Both the position numbers and the translations under genes were made by a program. A stretch of DNA of 64,000 nucleotides from Kribbella pratensis (lineage in GTDB: Bacteria > Actinomycetota > Actinomycetes > Propionibacteriales > Kribbellaceae), in NCBI RefSeq assembly GCF_004365355.1, contig NZ_SODP01000005.1, positions 124,001 through 188,000 of the forward strand, given 5' to 3'. Within the stretch, counting starts at the first letter, position 1, and each line of letters begins with the position of its first letter. Below are positions 18,109 to 26,240 of this stretch, one piece after another. The notes under the pieces were generated by a model. That model made no database searches. It saw nothing but the letters and a program-made list of their open reading frames with translations, and was not told where the DNA came from.

Positions 18109-18741
18109 ATGACCGAGTCCCCGGTCTCCCACAGCGACGGCATAGGCGGCTTGGACGCGCCGCGGTCCGTCGCTGATCTGGTCGACGGGATCGAGCAGGG
18201 CCACCGCTATCGCTATGTCTTCTTCTGGGGTCACACACCTCGGCGCCCGGGTGAAGTCGACGCGAGTTGTTTCAGCCAGTGGTACCCGGCGCCGTTCAGC
18301 GTCGACGGCGTCACCTATCTCACCGCCGAACATTGGATGATGGCCGGCAAGGCGCGGTTGTTCGGCGACGCGTCCGCCCTCGCCGCCGTACTCGCGGCGA
18401 CGCACCCGGGTGAGGCCAAGGCGGCCGGCCGCACCGTGCGGGACTTCGACGACCTGCGCTGGAACGAGCAACGAATGAACCTGGTGGTCGATGGCTCGAT
18501 CCACAAGTTCACCGCACACCCGGAGCTCCGCGCGTACCTCGTCGGTACCGGCACTCGGGTCCTCGTCGAAGCCAGCCCCGTGGACAGCATCTGGGGCACC
18601 GGCCGCACCGCAACCGACCCCCGCTCAGAAGACCCTACCCAGTGGCCCGGCAGCAACCTGCTCGGCTTCGCTCTGATGGCTGCCCGCGAACACCTGGGTC
18701 AGGTGGGCCACTCCACGTCGACCTCGGTTTCGGCTTCGTAG
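18109..18741 (+). CDS. NADAR family (YbiA-like) protein
   Basis: The 210-aa product shows the NADAR fold signature: FFWGHTP near the start, the conserved FSQWYPAPF segment, TAEHWMMAGKARLF, the DLRWNEQRMNLV helix and the final GSNLLGFALMAAR. Known family members are N-glycosidases acting on damaged riboflavin intermediates or on ADP-ribosylated guanine in nucleic acids. Which applies here is unknown. It lies 13 bp after the helicase and overlaps fabV tail-to-tail by 43 bp. Confidence 0.85.
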   Translation: MTESPVSHSDGIGGLDAPRSVADLVDGIEQGHRYRYVFFWGHTPRRPGEVDASCFSQWYPAPFSVDGVTYLTAEHWMMAGKARLFGDASALAAVLAATHPGEAKAAGRTVRDFDDLRWNEQRMNLVVDGSIHKFTAHPELRAYLVGTGTRVLVEASPVDSIWGTGRTATDPRSEDPTQWPGSNLLGFALMAAREHLGQVGHSTSTSVSAS

Positions 18742-19865
18742 TTCACGCCTGGGACGTCGAAGCCGTAGAGGCGGCGTACCTCGGCTAGGAACCACTCGGT
18801 GTCGGCGACCTCGGCGATGGTGGTTGCGGTCGCGGATTCCCACTGGGTGCGGATTGCGGACTGGACGTCGTCGGCGAGTTCCCAGCGGTCGAGGCGGATG
18901 CGGCCTTCGTCGTCGAGGTCGAGCGGGGCTTCGCCGGTGAGCTGGTCCCAGAGGGCGATCGACTGCTGCACGGGAGTCTGCAGGCCGTGGACCTTGTGCA
19001 GGATGCTGACGTACAGACCGATGCCGGGGATCGCGGACGAGGCCTGGGTGACGGCGGCGCCGTTGACCGAGGTCATCGCGGTCACACCGTCGGCGGCGAG
19101 CTTCAGCGCGGTCTGCTCGAGGTCGGCCTTCGCGGCGCCGATCGAGCCCTGGCGGTAGATCGGACCGGTCAGCTCAGAGCCGATATAGGTCAGCGCGACG
19201 GTGTTGAATCCGGGCTTCAGCAGGTCACGCTCCTGGAGCGCGGTGATCCAGCGGGCCCAGTCCTCGCCGCCCATCACCTTCACCGTCTGGGCCAGCTCGT
19301 CGTCGGTGGCGACGTCGATCCCGACCTCCTGCAACACCGGCTGGCCGTCCTCGTATGCGAGGCTCTTGGTCGAGTACGGCGTACCGATCGTCTTCAATGC
19401 CGACTGGTACGTCTCGCCGTTGCGCGGATCGACCCGCCGCGGCGCGGCCACGCTGTAGATCAGGTGGTCGATGCCGCCGAGCCGCTCGGCGACGAGATCG
19501 AGCACCTCGTCCTTGGTGGTGTCCGCAAAGGCATCCGCGTTCACGAAGCTCCACGAGCGACCGAGCTCGGCCGCCAGCGCCGCGGTCTCGGCGGTGCGGT
19601 ACCAGCCCGCGGTCGCCGTACGACGAGCCGTCGGCGCCTTCTCGAACGACACCCCGATCCCGTCGACGCCGTACCGCGCCAACCCCGCGATCGTCGTCGC
19701 CAGACCGTAGCCGGAGCTCGACCCGATCACGAGCGCCGTACGACGCGCCGGGTTGCGCGGCTCCACCTCCGCCGCCATCTCCCGGACCACCCGCGCACAA
19801 CCCGCCGGATGCGAGTCGAGAAAGAGGAAACCGCGGCCGAGGGGCTTGATCACGCGCTCTGTCAT
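18699..19865 (-). CDS. fabV: Trans-2-enoyl-CoA/ACP reductase FabV
   Basis: NADH-dependent reductase of 388 aa for the last step of fatty acid elongation. The cofactor motif GSSSGYGLA is at residues 48-56. The active-site Tyr-x8-Lys pair falls at Tyr237 and Lys246, the spacing that separates FabV from FabI. Length matches the family (about 390-400). FabV enzymes are often insensitive to triclosan, which is family knowledge. The 3' end overlaps the NADAR gene, and the region upstream holds a large inverted repeat. Confidence 0.93.
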   Translation of the reverse strand: MTERVIKPLGRGFLFLDSHPAGCARVVREMAAEVEPRNPARRTALVIGSSSGYGLATTIAGLARYGVDGIGVSFEKAPTARRTATAGWYRTAETAALAAELGRSWSFVNADAFADTTKDEVLDLVAERLGGIDHLIYSVAAPRRVDPRNGETYQSALKTIGTPYSTKSLAYEDGQPVLQEVGIDVATDDELAQTVKVMGGEDWARWITALQERDLLKPGFNTVALTYIGSELTGPIYRQGSIGAAKADLEQTALKLAADGVTAMTSVNGAAVTQASSAIPGIGLYVSILHKVHGLQTPVQQSIALWDQLTGEAPLDLDDEGRIRLDRWELADDVQSAIRTQWESATATTIAEVADTEWFLAEVRRLYGFDVPGVNYEAETEVDVEWPT

Positions 19866-19877
19866 GCCTCAGACCCT

Positions 19878-19963
19878 AACCCGCGGGCCCGCTGGCGGGT
19901 TGTGTGACGGATGACGCGCTACAACGCGCCAGCAGGCAAATAACCCGCCAGCGGGCCGCGGGT
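19878..19963 (-). terminator. Long inverted repeat between murA and fabV
   Basis: A 24-base left arm (19878-19901) is the reverse complement of a 22-base right arm (19942-19963) apart from one missing base and the outermost end. Each arm can also fold alone around CCCGC/GCGGG. On the minus strand the murA-proximal hairpin is followed by TTATTT, so it can act as the murA terminator. The fabV-proximal copy lies in the fabV leader. Confidence 0.65.
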
Positions 19964-19964
19964 G

Positions 19965-21251
19965 TCAGTTCCAGTACATCTCCGCGTCGTCGGGCTCGAC
20001 CACGACGTCCGCGCCGAGGCGGCGGAGGTTGCCGGCGAAGTCGGTGTAGCCGCGGTGCACGTGGTGTGCGGCCGACACCAGCGTCTCGCCCTCGGCCGCA
20101 AGACCGGCGAGCACCAATGCAGCGCCGGCGCGGATGTCGGAAGCGACCACCGGCGCACCAGACAGCCGCGGTACGCCGCGGACCACTGCGTGATGCCCGT
20201 CGGTCTGGATCTGCGCCCCGAGCCGGGTCAGCTCCTGCGCGAACGTGAACCGGCCCTCGAACAGGTTCTCGGTGACCATCGCCGCGCCGTCGCTCAGCGC
20301 GTTCAGCGCGATCACGAACGCCTGCAGGTCCGTGGCGAACCCGGGGTACGGCAGCGTCACCACATCCACCGGCTTCGGCCGGTCGTCCATCCGGACCCGG
20401 AAGCCCGGGTCCAGCACGGTGATCTCGGCGCCGGCCCGGTGCAGCTTGTCGAGCGGCAGCTCCAGGTGCTCCGCGTGCCCGTTCGCGATCGTGATGTCAC
20501 CCTTGGTGATGGCGGCCGCGAACGCCCAGCTCCCGGACACGATCCGGTCCGGTACGACGGTGTGGTCGACCGGGTTCAGCAGCCCGTCCACGCCGGTGAT
20601 CTCGATCCGCGGCGAGCCGGCGCCGTCGATCTGGGCGCCCATCTCGACGAGCATCTGGGCGATGTCCTGGATCTCCGGCTCGCGGGCGGCGTTCTCGATG
20701 ATCGTCGTACCCTTCGCGAGCACCGCCGCCATCATGAGCGTCTCGGTCGCCCCGACGCTCGGAAAGTCCAGCCACACCTCGGCGCCGTGCAGCCCCTGCG
20801 GCGCCTCCGCGATGACGAAACCGTGCTCGATATGCACCTTCGCGCCCATCGACTCCAGGCCGGCGACGTGCATGTTCAGCCCGCGGGAGCCGATGTTGTC
20901 GCCGCCCGGCAGCGCAACCTCCGCCTGACCGCAGCGGGCCAGCAGCGGGCCGAGGACCGAGATCGAGGCGCGCAGCTTGCGCACCAGGTCGTAGTCGCAC
21001 TGGTACTTGACCGTGGCAGGCACCGCGATCGTCGCCAGCCGGCCGTCCGGGTCGACCTTCACGGAGCAGCCGAGCGTGTCCAGCAGTTGGGCCATGAACG
21101 TGACGTCCAGGATCCCTGGCACCTGCCGCAGCGTCGTCGTACCCTCCGCCAGCAGCGCAGCCGCCATCAGCTTGAGCACACTGTTCTTCGCCCCGGCCAC
21201 CTCGACAGTGCCGTCGAGCCGTGCCTCACCTGCGATCCGAAACCGTTCCAC
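19965..21251 (-). CDS. murA: UDP-N-acetylglucosamine 1-carboxyvinyltransferase
   Basis: First committed enzyme of peptidoglycan synthesis, transferring enolpyruvate from PEP to UDP-GlcNAc; 428 aa from the GTG at 21251, matching the family start (VERFRIAG). GAKNSVLKLMAA near the start and the VRKLRASISVLGPLLAR segment are typical. The active-site loop reads LPGGDNIGSR, so the usual Cys is Asp118. This change, known from Mycobacterium and some other Actinobacteria, gives fosfomycin resistance. A longer ATG start at 21302 would overlap the divergent gene. Confidence 0.95.
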   Translation of the reverse strand: MERFRIAGEARLDGTVEVAGAKNSVLKLMAAALLAEGTTTLRQVPGILDVTFMAQLLDTLGCSVKVDPDGRLATIAVPATVKYQCDYDLVRKLRASISVLGPLLARCGQAEVALPGGDNIGSRGLNMHVAGLESMGAKVHIEHGFVIAEAPQGLHGAEVWLDFPSVGATETLMMAAVLAKGTTIIENAAREPEIQDIAQMLVEMGAQIDGAGSPRIEITGVDGLLNPVDHTVVPDRIVSGSWAFAAAITKGDITIANGHAEHLELPLDKLHRAGAEITVLDPGFRVRMDDRPKPVDVVTLPYPGFATDLQAFVIALNALSDGAAMVTENLFEGRFTFAQELTRLGAQIQTDGHHAVVRGVPRLSGAPVVASDIRAGAALVLAGLAAEGETLVSAAHHVHRGYTDFAGNLRRLGADVVVEPDDAEMYWN

Positions 21252-21267
21252 CGGTCGACTGTAGCGT

Positions 21268-21294
21268 TTGACCGAGTCGGGCTTTGCGTAGAGT
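21268..21294 (+). promoter_or_regulatory. Possible leaderless promoter of the adenosyltransferase
   Basis: TTGAC (21268-21272) and TAGAGT (21289-21294) resemble -35 and -10 elements with near-normal spacing. A start site about seven bases after the -10 would fall on the ATG at 21301, giving a leaderless mRNA. No ribosome site is seen before that ATG, which fits. Confidence 0.4.
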
Positions 21295-21300
21295 CCTGGC

Positions 21301-21879
21301 ATGGCTGTGAACTTGACGCGGATCTACACGCGCACCGGTGACGCCGGCGAGACCCGCCTGGGCGACAATTCCACGACCTCGAAGACGGATCCGCGCCTGG
21401 CGGCGTACGGCGAGGTGGACGAGGCGAACTCCGCGATCGGTGTGGCCATCGCGGCCGGCCACCTGAACAGCACGATCGTGGTGCTGCTCACCCGGATCCA
21501 GAACGACCTGTTCGACGTCGGGGCCGATCTGTGCAACCCGATCACGCCCGACCCGGAGTACCCGCCGCTGCGGATCACCCAGGACTACATCGACCGCCTC
21601 GAAGGCTGGTGCGACGACTACAACGGTCGTTTGACCAAGCTCCGCTCGTTCATCCTGCCTGGTGGGACCGAGGGCGCCGCCTACCTGAACGTCACGCGTG
21701 CCGTCGTACGCCGTGCCGAGCGGGCCGGCTGGGCCGCCGTCGAGGCGCACGGCCCGTCGGTCAACCTGCTGGCGATCACGTACCTGAACCGCCTGTCCGA
21801 CCTGCTCTTCATCCTCGGCCGCGTCGCCAACCTGTCCTCCGGCGGCGACGTCCTCTGGGTCCCGGGCGGCGAGCGCTAG
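21301..21879 (+). CDS. pduO: PduO-type cob(I)alamin adenosyltransferase
   Basis: Converts corrinoid to adenosylcobalamin using ATP; 192 aa. The ATP-binding N-terminus YTRTGDAGETRLGD and the following VDEANSAIG helix are diagnostic of the PduO class, as is the C-terminal NRLSDLLFILGR. Its product is the cofactor of the acyl-CoA mutase encoded at 26241-28217. It is divergent from murA with a 49-bp gap and ends exactly where sppA ends on the other strand. Confidence 0.93.
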   Translation: MAVNLTRIYTRTGDAGETRLGDNSTTSKTDPRLAAYGEVDEANSAIGVAIAAGHLNSTIVVLLTRIQNDLFDVGADLCNPITPDPEYPPLRITQDYIDRLEGWCDDYNGRLTKLRSFILPGGTEGAAYLNVTRAVVRRAERAGWAAVEAHGPSVNLLAITYLNRLSDLLFILGRVANLSSGGDVLWVPGGER

Positions 21880-23532
21880 CTAGCTGATCTCCCAGTTGAA
21901 GGGCATCCGGAGTACTCCGGCCGGCGGGAGTCCCAACGCGCTGTAGAGACCGGTGGCCAGGCCGTCGAGTGTCAGCGGCGCCGCGCTGACGGCCAGATCA
22001 TCAGTCGTGGCCGGCGCGCGCAGCTGGCTGAGCAGATTCCGATGCGGTACGGCGGTCACGCCGATCTCGTCGCGGTCCAGTCCGGCGCGGTTGCAGGCGA
22101 GCATCAGTGCGTGCTGGAACCCGCCGAGCTCGTCCACGAGCTTGTGGCCGTGCGCGTCGGCGCCGGTCCAGACACGTCCGCGCGCAAGGGCCTCAAGCCG
22201 CTCTTCGGGCAGTCCGCGGTCCTGAGCGGCCTTGGCGACGAAGTCCTTGTAGATGCGGTCGAGTGTCTCCTCCAGCCGTGCCCACTGCTCGTCGGTGAAC
22301 TCCTCCTGCGCGGAGTACATCTGCGCGTTCGCACCCTCGGACACGGCGTCCCGTGAGATCCCGATCCGGCCCAGTGCATCGCGTACGACGCCCTTGCCGG
22401 TCAGCACGCCGATCGACCCGGTGATCGTGCCGGGCTCCGCAACGATCACGTCGGCCGGCATCGCCACGAAGTACCCGCCTGATGCGGCCACGCTGCCCAT
22501 GGACGCGATCACAGGTCGTCCGGTCGAGCGGAGCCGCAGCACCTCGTTGCGGATCGCGTCGGAGGCGACGTACGAGCCGCCGGGGCTGTCCACTCGCAGT
22601 ACGACGGCCTTGACGTGCTCGTTCTCGGCCACGGCGCGCAGCGCGGCGCCGACGGTGTCGGAGCCGGACCCTGGGCCGCCCATCGGGCTGTTGGAGTTGC
22701 GGCCGACCGAGATGCCGCCGGTCACGCGGACTACCGCTACCAGTGGCTTCTGCGGCCAGGGGAGCGTTTTGCGCAGGTCCTCGAGACTGCGCGGACCACG
22801 CCGGATGTATCGCTCGGCCAACAGCCGGTCGTCGTACTGGAGCTGCTTCTCGAGCTCGTCGTACACATCGGACCGGTAGCCGAGTCGATCGACCAGTCCG
22901 GCGTCCAGACCGTCCTGTGCGGGCAGTGGTGCCGTGTCGACGAGCTCTCGGACCCGCGCGGTGTCCAGACGCCGCCGTACGGCGATGCCCTCGACGATCT
23001 GCTCGTACGCCGACTCCGCGAGCCGCGATGCCATCTCGCGACCGGGCTCGGTCATCTCCTTCTCGGTGAACGTGTCCGCCGCAGTCTTGTACTCACGTCG
23101 CTTGCCGAACTGCGGGATCACACCCGCCTTGTCCAGCGCACCGCGGATGAACACGGCCTGCACGGTCACACCGGTGATCGCCAGGTCACCGGACGGCTGC
23201 AGCCAGATCTCGTCGAACGCGGTCGCCAGGTAGTAGGGCACCGTGCCCTGACCGGCCTCACCGAACGACTCGGTCCACGCGACGGCGGGCTTCCCCGACG
23301 TACGGAAGTCGGCCACCGCCTCGCGCAGCTCCTGCACCTGCGCCAGCGAGAGCCGATGGCCGCCCAGGTGGGCGACCACGCCGACGACAGAGTCGTCCCG
23401 CGCGCCCTTCCGCAAGGCAGACACCAGCTCGCGCAGCGTCGGCAGATGACGGGCCCGGAAGGCCGCCACCGGAGAGGCAGGCGGCGTCTCGAGAACACCA
23501 CGGGTCAGATCCAGCTCAAGCAGAGTCCCCAT
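21880..23532 (-). CDS. sppA: Signal peptide peptidase SppA, 67K type
   Basis: Serine/lysine protease of 550 aa with two tandem SppA domains. The nucleophile is the Ser in SMGSVAASGGY of the C-terminal domain. The Lys partner lies in KRREYKTAAD of the N-terminal domain, matching the E. coli type arrangement. Unlike E. coli SppA, I see no N-terminal membrane helix or signal peptide, so it may be cytoplasmic or peripherally attached. It converges on the adenosyltransferase without a gap. Confidence 0.9.
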   Translation of the reverse strand: MGTLLELDLTRGVLETPPASPVAAFRARHLPTLRELVSALRKGARDDSVVGVVAHLGGHRLSLAQVQELREAVADFRTSGKPAVAWTESFGEAGQGTVPYYLATAFDEIWLQPSGDLAITGVTVQAVFIRGALDKAGVIPQFGKRREYKTAADTFTEKEMTEPGREMASRLAESAYEQIVEGIAVRRRLDTARVRELVDTAPLPAQDGLDAGLVDRLGYRSDVYDELEKQLQYDDRLLAERYIRRGPRSLEDLRKTLPWPQKPLVAVVRVTGGISVGRNSNSPMGGPGSGSDTVGAALRAVAENEHVKAVVLRVDSPGGSYVASDAIRNEVLRLRSTGRPVIASMGSVAASGGYFVAMPADVIVAEPGTITGSIGVLTGKGVVRDALGRIGISRDAVSEGANAQMYSAQEEFTDEQWARLEETLDRIYKDFVAKAAQDRGLPEERLEALARGRVWTGADAHGHKLVDELGGFQHALMLACNRAGLDRDEIGVTAVPHRNLLSQLRAPATTDDLAVSAAPLTLDGLATGLYSALGLPPAGVLRMPFNWEIS

Positions 23533-23562
23533 ACACCGACCCTAGACGCTGGACCCAACCGG

Positions 23563-24687
23563 TCAACGGATGGCCGTAGACGGAGGAGTCGGCCTGTCGT
23601 CGGTCCAGCCGGACTCCAGCACGACGGTCGAGCCGGGCTTCGGGCCGCCGATCGTGGAGCTCAGGAGCCGACCGGTGGTCGGGTCGATGATGTACGTCGC
23701 TCCGCTCCAGAACAGGCTGGTCCGGTTGCTGCTGGGCTTGTTCAGGGCGGCGGTGATGCTCACCTCGGTGCCGACGCGGCCGAGCGGATCCTTGACGCTC
23801 GTGCGGACACGTGTGCCGGGCAGTGTGGCCAGCACCCGGAGTGCGGCGCCGCGGAGCTTCGGGGGAGCGGGCATCTCGAACAGGAGCCGGCCGGCCGCGG
23901 CGAAGACGGCGTACTCGCGGTCGGCTGCCGACCCGGTCGTGCCGGCGGTGTTGGCGAGGTACTGGTAGAGCTGGACGGGGCTGGTGGGGAGGGCCGCGAT
24001 CTGTTCGGCGCTGAGCGGTTTGTCGCCGGTCAGGTAATACCCGAGCGGGACGTCGCGGAACGACATCTTGTTCACCACAGGTACTCCGTCGGACATGGTG
24101 ATCGGGGTGCGCTCGTACGGCAGCTGCCAGGACGTCGGTGATCCCTGCGCGCGCCACTTCGCGACATCGGCCGGGCTCGCGAGCTGATAGCCGAGGTTCA
24201 CCCAGCCGAACCAGGACTCCACCCCTGGCTTCATCGGCATCCAGCTCTCGATGATCGACCGCCGCTCCAGCGTGTACTTCGGGTTGCCGACCCGCGTCGT
24301 CGGGTTCAGCTGCAGACTGCGCACCCGGTAGTACTTCCCGGACACCTTCTCGTCCTTCTCCTGGCGCACCGCTGCCGCGATCAGCACCTCTGCTGCCGCC
24401 GTCAGCCGAGGCGCAGTAGTAGTCGTCGGGCCACTCGGCAGTGACGACCCACCACCGTTGCCTCGCCCCACCACCAGCGCGCCACCTAGCCCGACTACCG
24501 CCACCAGAGCAGTAGCCGCGGTAACAGCAGTCCCGAGCCACCCTGCTCGCACAAAGCTCGTGAACGACCTGGCCGGCTTGGCCTGGTGGATCAGCTCCTC
24601 CACCTGGTGCCGGGCCGCGTCGGTCGCCTCCGGTGTGGGCCCGTCTGTCTCAGGGAACGCCTTCCGCAGTACGTCGAACTCGTTCAT
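23563..24687 (-). CDS. CU044_5270-type membrane protein, probable anti-sigma partner
   Basis: Protein of 374 aa with an N-terminal cytoplasmic segment (residues 1-45), one membrane helix (about 48-75, with VTAATALVAVVGLGGALVV) and a large outer domain. Its ATG overlaps the stop of the ECF sigma gene (ATGA). Topology and coupling match the CU044_5270 family, which accompanies actinobacterial ECF sigma factors. A role as sigma-sequestering partner is inferred; no zinc-binding anti-sigma motif is seen. The ATG at 24687 is fixed by the overlap. Confidence 0.7.
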   Translation of the reverse strand: MNEFDVLRKAFPETDGPTPEATDAARHQVEELIHQAKPARSFTSFVRAGWLGTAVTAATALVAVVGLGGALVVGRGNGGGSSLPSGPTTTTAPRLTAAAEVLIAAAVRQEKDEKVSGKYYRVRSLQLNPTTRVGNPKYTLERRSIIESWMPMKPGVESWFGWVNLGYQLASPADVAKWRAQGSPTSWQLPYERTPITMSDGVPVVNKMSFRDVPLGYYLTGDKPLSAEQIAALPTSPVQLYQYLANTAGTTGSAADREYAVFAAAGRLLFEMPAPPKLRGAALRVLATLPGTRVRTSVKDPLGRVGTEVSITAALNKPSSNRTSLFWSGATYIIDPTTGRLLSSTIGGPKPGSTVVLESGWTDDRPTPPSTAIR

Positions 24688-25298
24688 GCCGGGTCCTCCG
24701 CGGGGTTGGTCACGGCCGCCCGTACTACCCGACGTGCACGGGACAACCGCGAGCACACCGTCCCGTACGCGATCCCCAGAGCCGCTGCCACCTCGTCGTA
24801 CGTCAACTGTCCGAGCGCCACGAGCAGTAGGACCTCCCGGTCCTTCGCGTTCAGCTTTGCCAACGCCGCCGCCAGTTCAGGCGAGGCCCCTTCCGCGGTC
24901 ACTTGTGCGGCGACCCGGTCCTCATGTGTCGCGGCCGGGACCGGCAGCGGGAGCTTCGCCGCTGCACGCCACGCCCGTACCTCGTCGCGGCGGTGCCGGC
25001 GGATCAGATTGGTCGCTATGCCGTACAGCCACGCCCGCACCACGCCGTTGCGCCGGTCGAACCGCGCACGCTGCCGGAACGCGATCAAGAACGTCTCGGC
25101 GGCCAGATCGTCGGCGACATCGCTCCCGAGCCGGCGGGCGACGTACGAGTGCACCTGGCCGAAGTACCGGTCGAAGATCGCCGCGAACCGCTCCGGCTCC
25201 GCGACCGACGCCTCGAGCTCCCACCCGTCGTCGTGCGCGGGTACGGCATCACGGTCCACCTGCGCAGGAATTGTCAGAGCCACGGTGGAAGGACGCAC
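24684..25298 (-). CDS. ECF-family RNA polymerase sigma factor
   Basis: Sigma factor of 204 aa. Region 2 runs through FAAIFDRYFGQVHSYVARR and the DLAAETFLIAFR helix. Region 4 contains the HTH LTYDEVAAALGIAYGTVCSRL near the C-terminus. The GTG at 25298 is chosen because GGAGA stands 8 bases upstream; another GTG at 25283 is possible. It is followed by the membrane partner with ATGA coupling, so sigma and regulator are made together. The target promoters are unknown. Confidence 0.85.
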   Translation of the reverse strand: MRPSTVALTIPAQVDRDAVPAHDDGWELEASVAEPERFAAIFDRYFGQVHSYVARRLGSDVADDLAAETFLIAFRQRARFDRRNGVVRAWLYGIATNLIRRHRRDEVRAWRAAAKLPLPVPAATHEDRVAAQVTAEGASPELAAALAKLNAKDREVLLLVALGQLTYDEVAAALGIAYGTVCSRLSRARRVVRAAVTNPAEDPA

Positions 25299-25344
25299 GA
25301 GAGCGCTCTCCGGATGACAACCGGAGAGGATCAGGCGAGCTGGA

Positions 25345-25677
25345 TCAGGAGTGGTCGAGCAGTCCGCGTGCCGCGGCCTCGTCGCGCGGCCAGACGTAGA
25401 TCGTCCAGCCGTCCTTGGTGTGGGCCGCGGTCGCCTTGATGCCGAAGTCCTTGAGCCGCGACACGAGCACACGGGCCTCGTTGTAGTTCGCCACCGTCCG
25501 GATGTCGGTGAGCAGGCCGAACGCGTCCCGCTCGGCCGGGCGGTCGTCGACGCGCCGGACCAGCGAGCCGCCCTTGGCCTTGGAGAACGCCCAGCGGCAC
25601 AGCAGCACCATCACGCCGGCCAGGGCGAGCGCCACCACCGGGAACAGGAAGTAATGCTCGGCGAACACGGACACCAT
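25345..25677 (-). CDS. Small single-pass membrane protein of unknown function
   Basis: A 110-aa protein with an N-terminal membrane helix (about residues 10-30, FLFPVVALALAGVMVLLCRW) and a compact cytoplasmic domain containing NEARVLVSRLKDFGIKATAAHTKDGWTIYVW. The domain looks like a small alpha/beta fold of the SPOR-like or ferredoxin-like kind, but I do not recognise a family. It lies 46 bp upstream of the sigma factor on the same strand and may be co-transcribed with it. It is divergent from the STAS gene. Confidence 0.7.
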   Translation of the reverse strand: MVSVFAEHYFLFPVVALALAGVMVLLCRWAFSKAKGGSLVRRVDDRPAERDAFGLLTDIRTVANYNEARVLVSRLKDFGIKATAAHTKDGWTIYVWPRDEAAARGLLDHS

Positions 25678-25832
25678 TGTCTCGCGAAACAAAAGATCCT
25701 GAGGTCTTGGCAACCTTCCGTGTCTCCGGGGAGTCTGTACCATCAACACCCGGCACGACCCAGCATCACTCAGTACGACGCTGCCACGCGGCCGATCACT
25801 CGGGGGCCGCCGGAAGAGCGGAGGGCACGGAC

Positions 25833-26165
25833 ATGCTCGCACCGACCCACAGAACATCAGCAGAGCCCGACAACGTCATACACCTGACCGGCATCCTCGA
25901 CGTGCGGTCCGTCGGCGACGTCCGCCAAACTCTCAACCACCTCATCGACACCTCCGACGGCGACGTGATCGTCGACCTGGAAGAGGTCGACGCGGTCGAC
26001 GCAACCGGCCTCGGCCTCCTGGTAGCCACCCACCGCCGCACCCAGTCCCTCGGCCGCCAACTGGTCCTCTGGCACCCCCTGCCATCGGTCATCCGCATCC
26101 TCGCGGTAACCCGCCTCCACCGAGTCCTGAAGGTCGAGCGAACACCCCTACCGCTCAGCGCCTGA
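25833..26165 (+). CDS. STAS-domain anti-sigma factor antagonist
   Basis: A 110-aa single STAS domain. The strand-turn-helix LEEVDAVDATGLGLLVATHRR carries the regulatory site. In SpoIIAA/RsbV the phosphorylated residue is Ser in a D-S-S/T-G pattern; here it is D-A-T-G, so the target would be Thr. It should bind an RsbW-like kinase, which is not encoded in this window. The ATG at 25833 follows GGAGGG at 8 bases. Confidence 0.85.
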   Translation: MLAPTHRTSAEPDNVIHLTGILDVRSVGDVRQTLNHLIDTSDGDVIVDLEEVDAVDATGLGLLVATHRRTQSLGRQLVLWHPLPSVIRILAVTRLHRVLKVERTPLPLSA

Positions 26166-26240
26166 GTGTGATCCATGCCCCTGGTGACGCCAGTCACGAG
26201 AGGCAGACTCACAAGGGCACACAGTCCTACTCTCGGGTAC

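Noticed and set aside
26166..26240. A possible cobalamin riboswitch before the acyl-CoA mutase
   Set aside because: The gap is only 75 bases and shows no B12-box-like sequence, so it is far too short for a cobalamin riboswitch.
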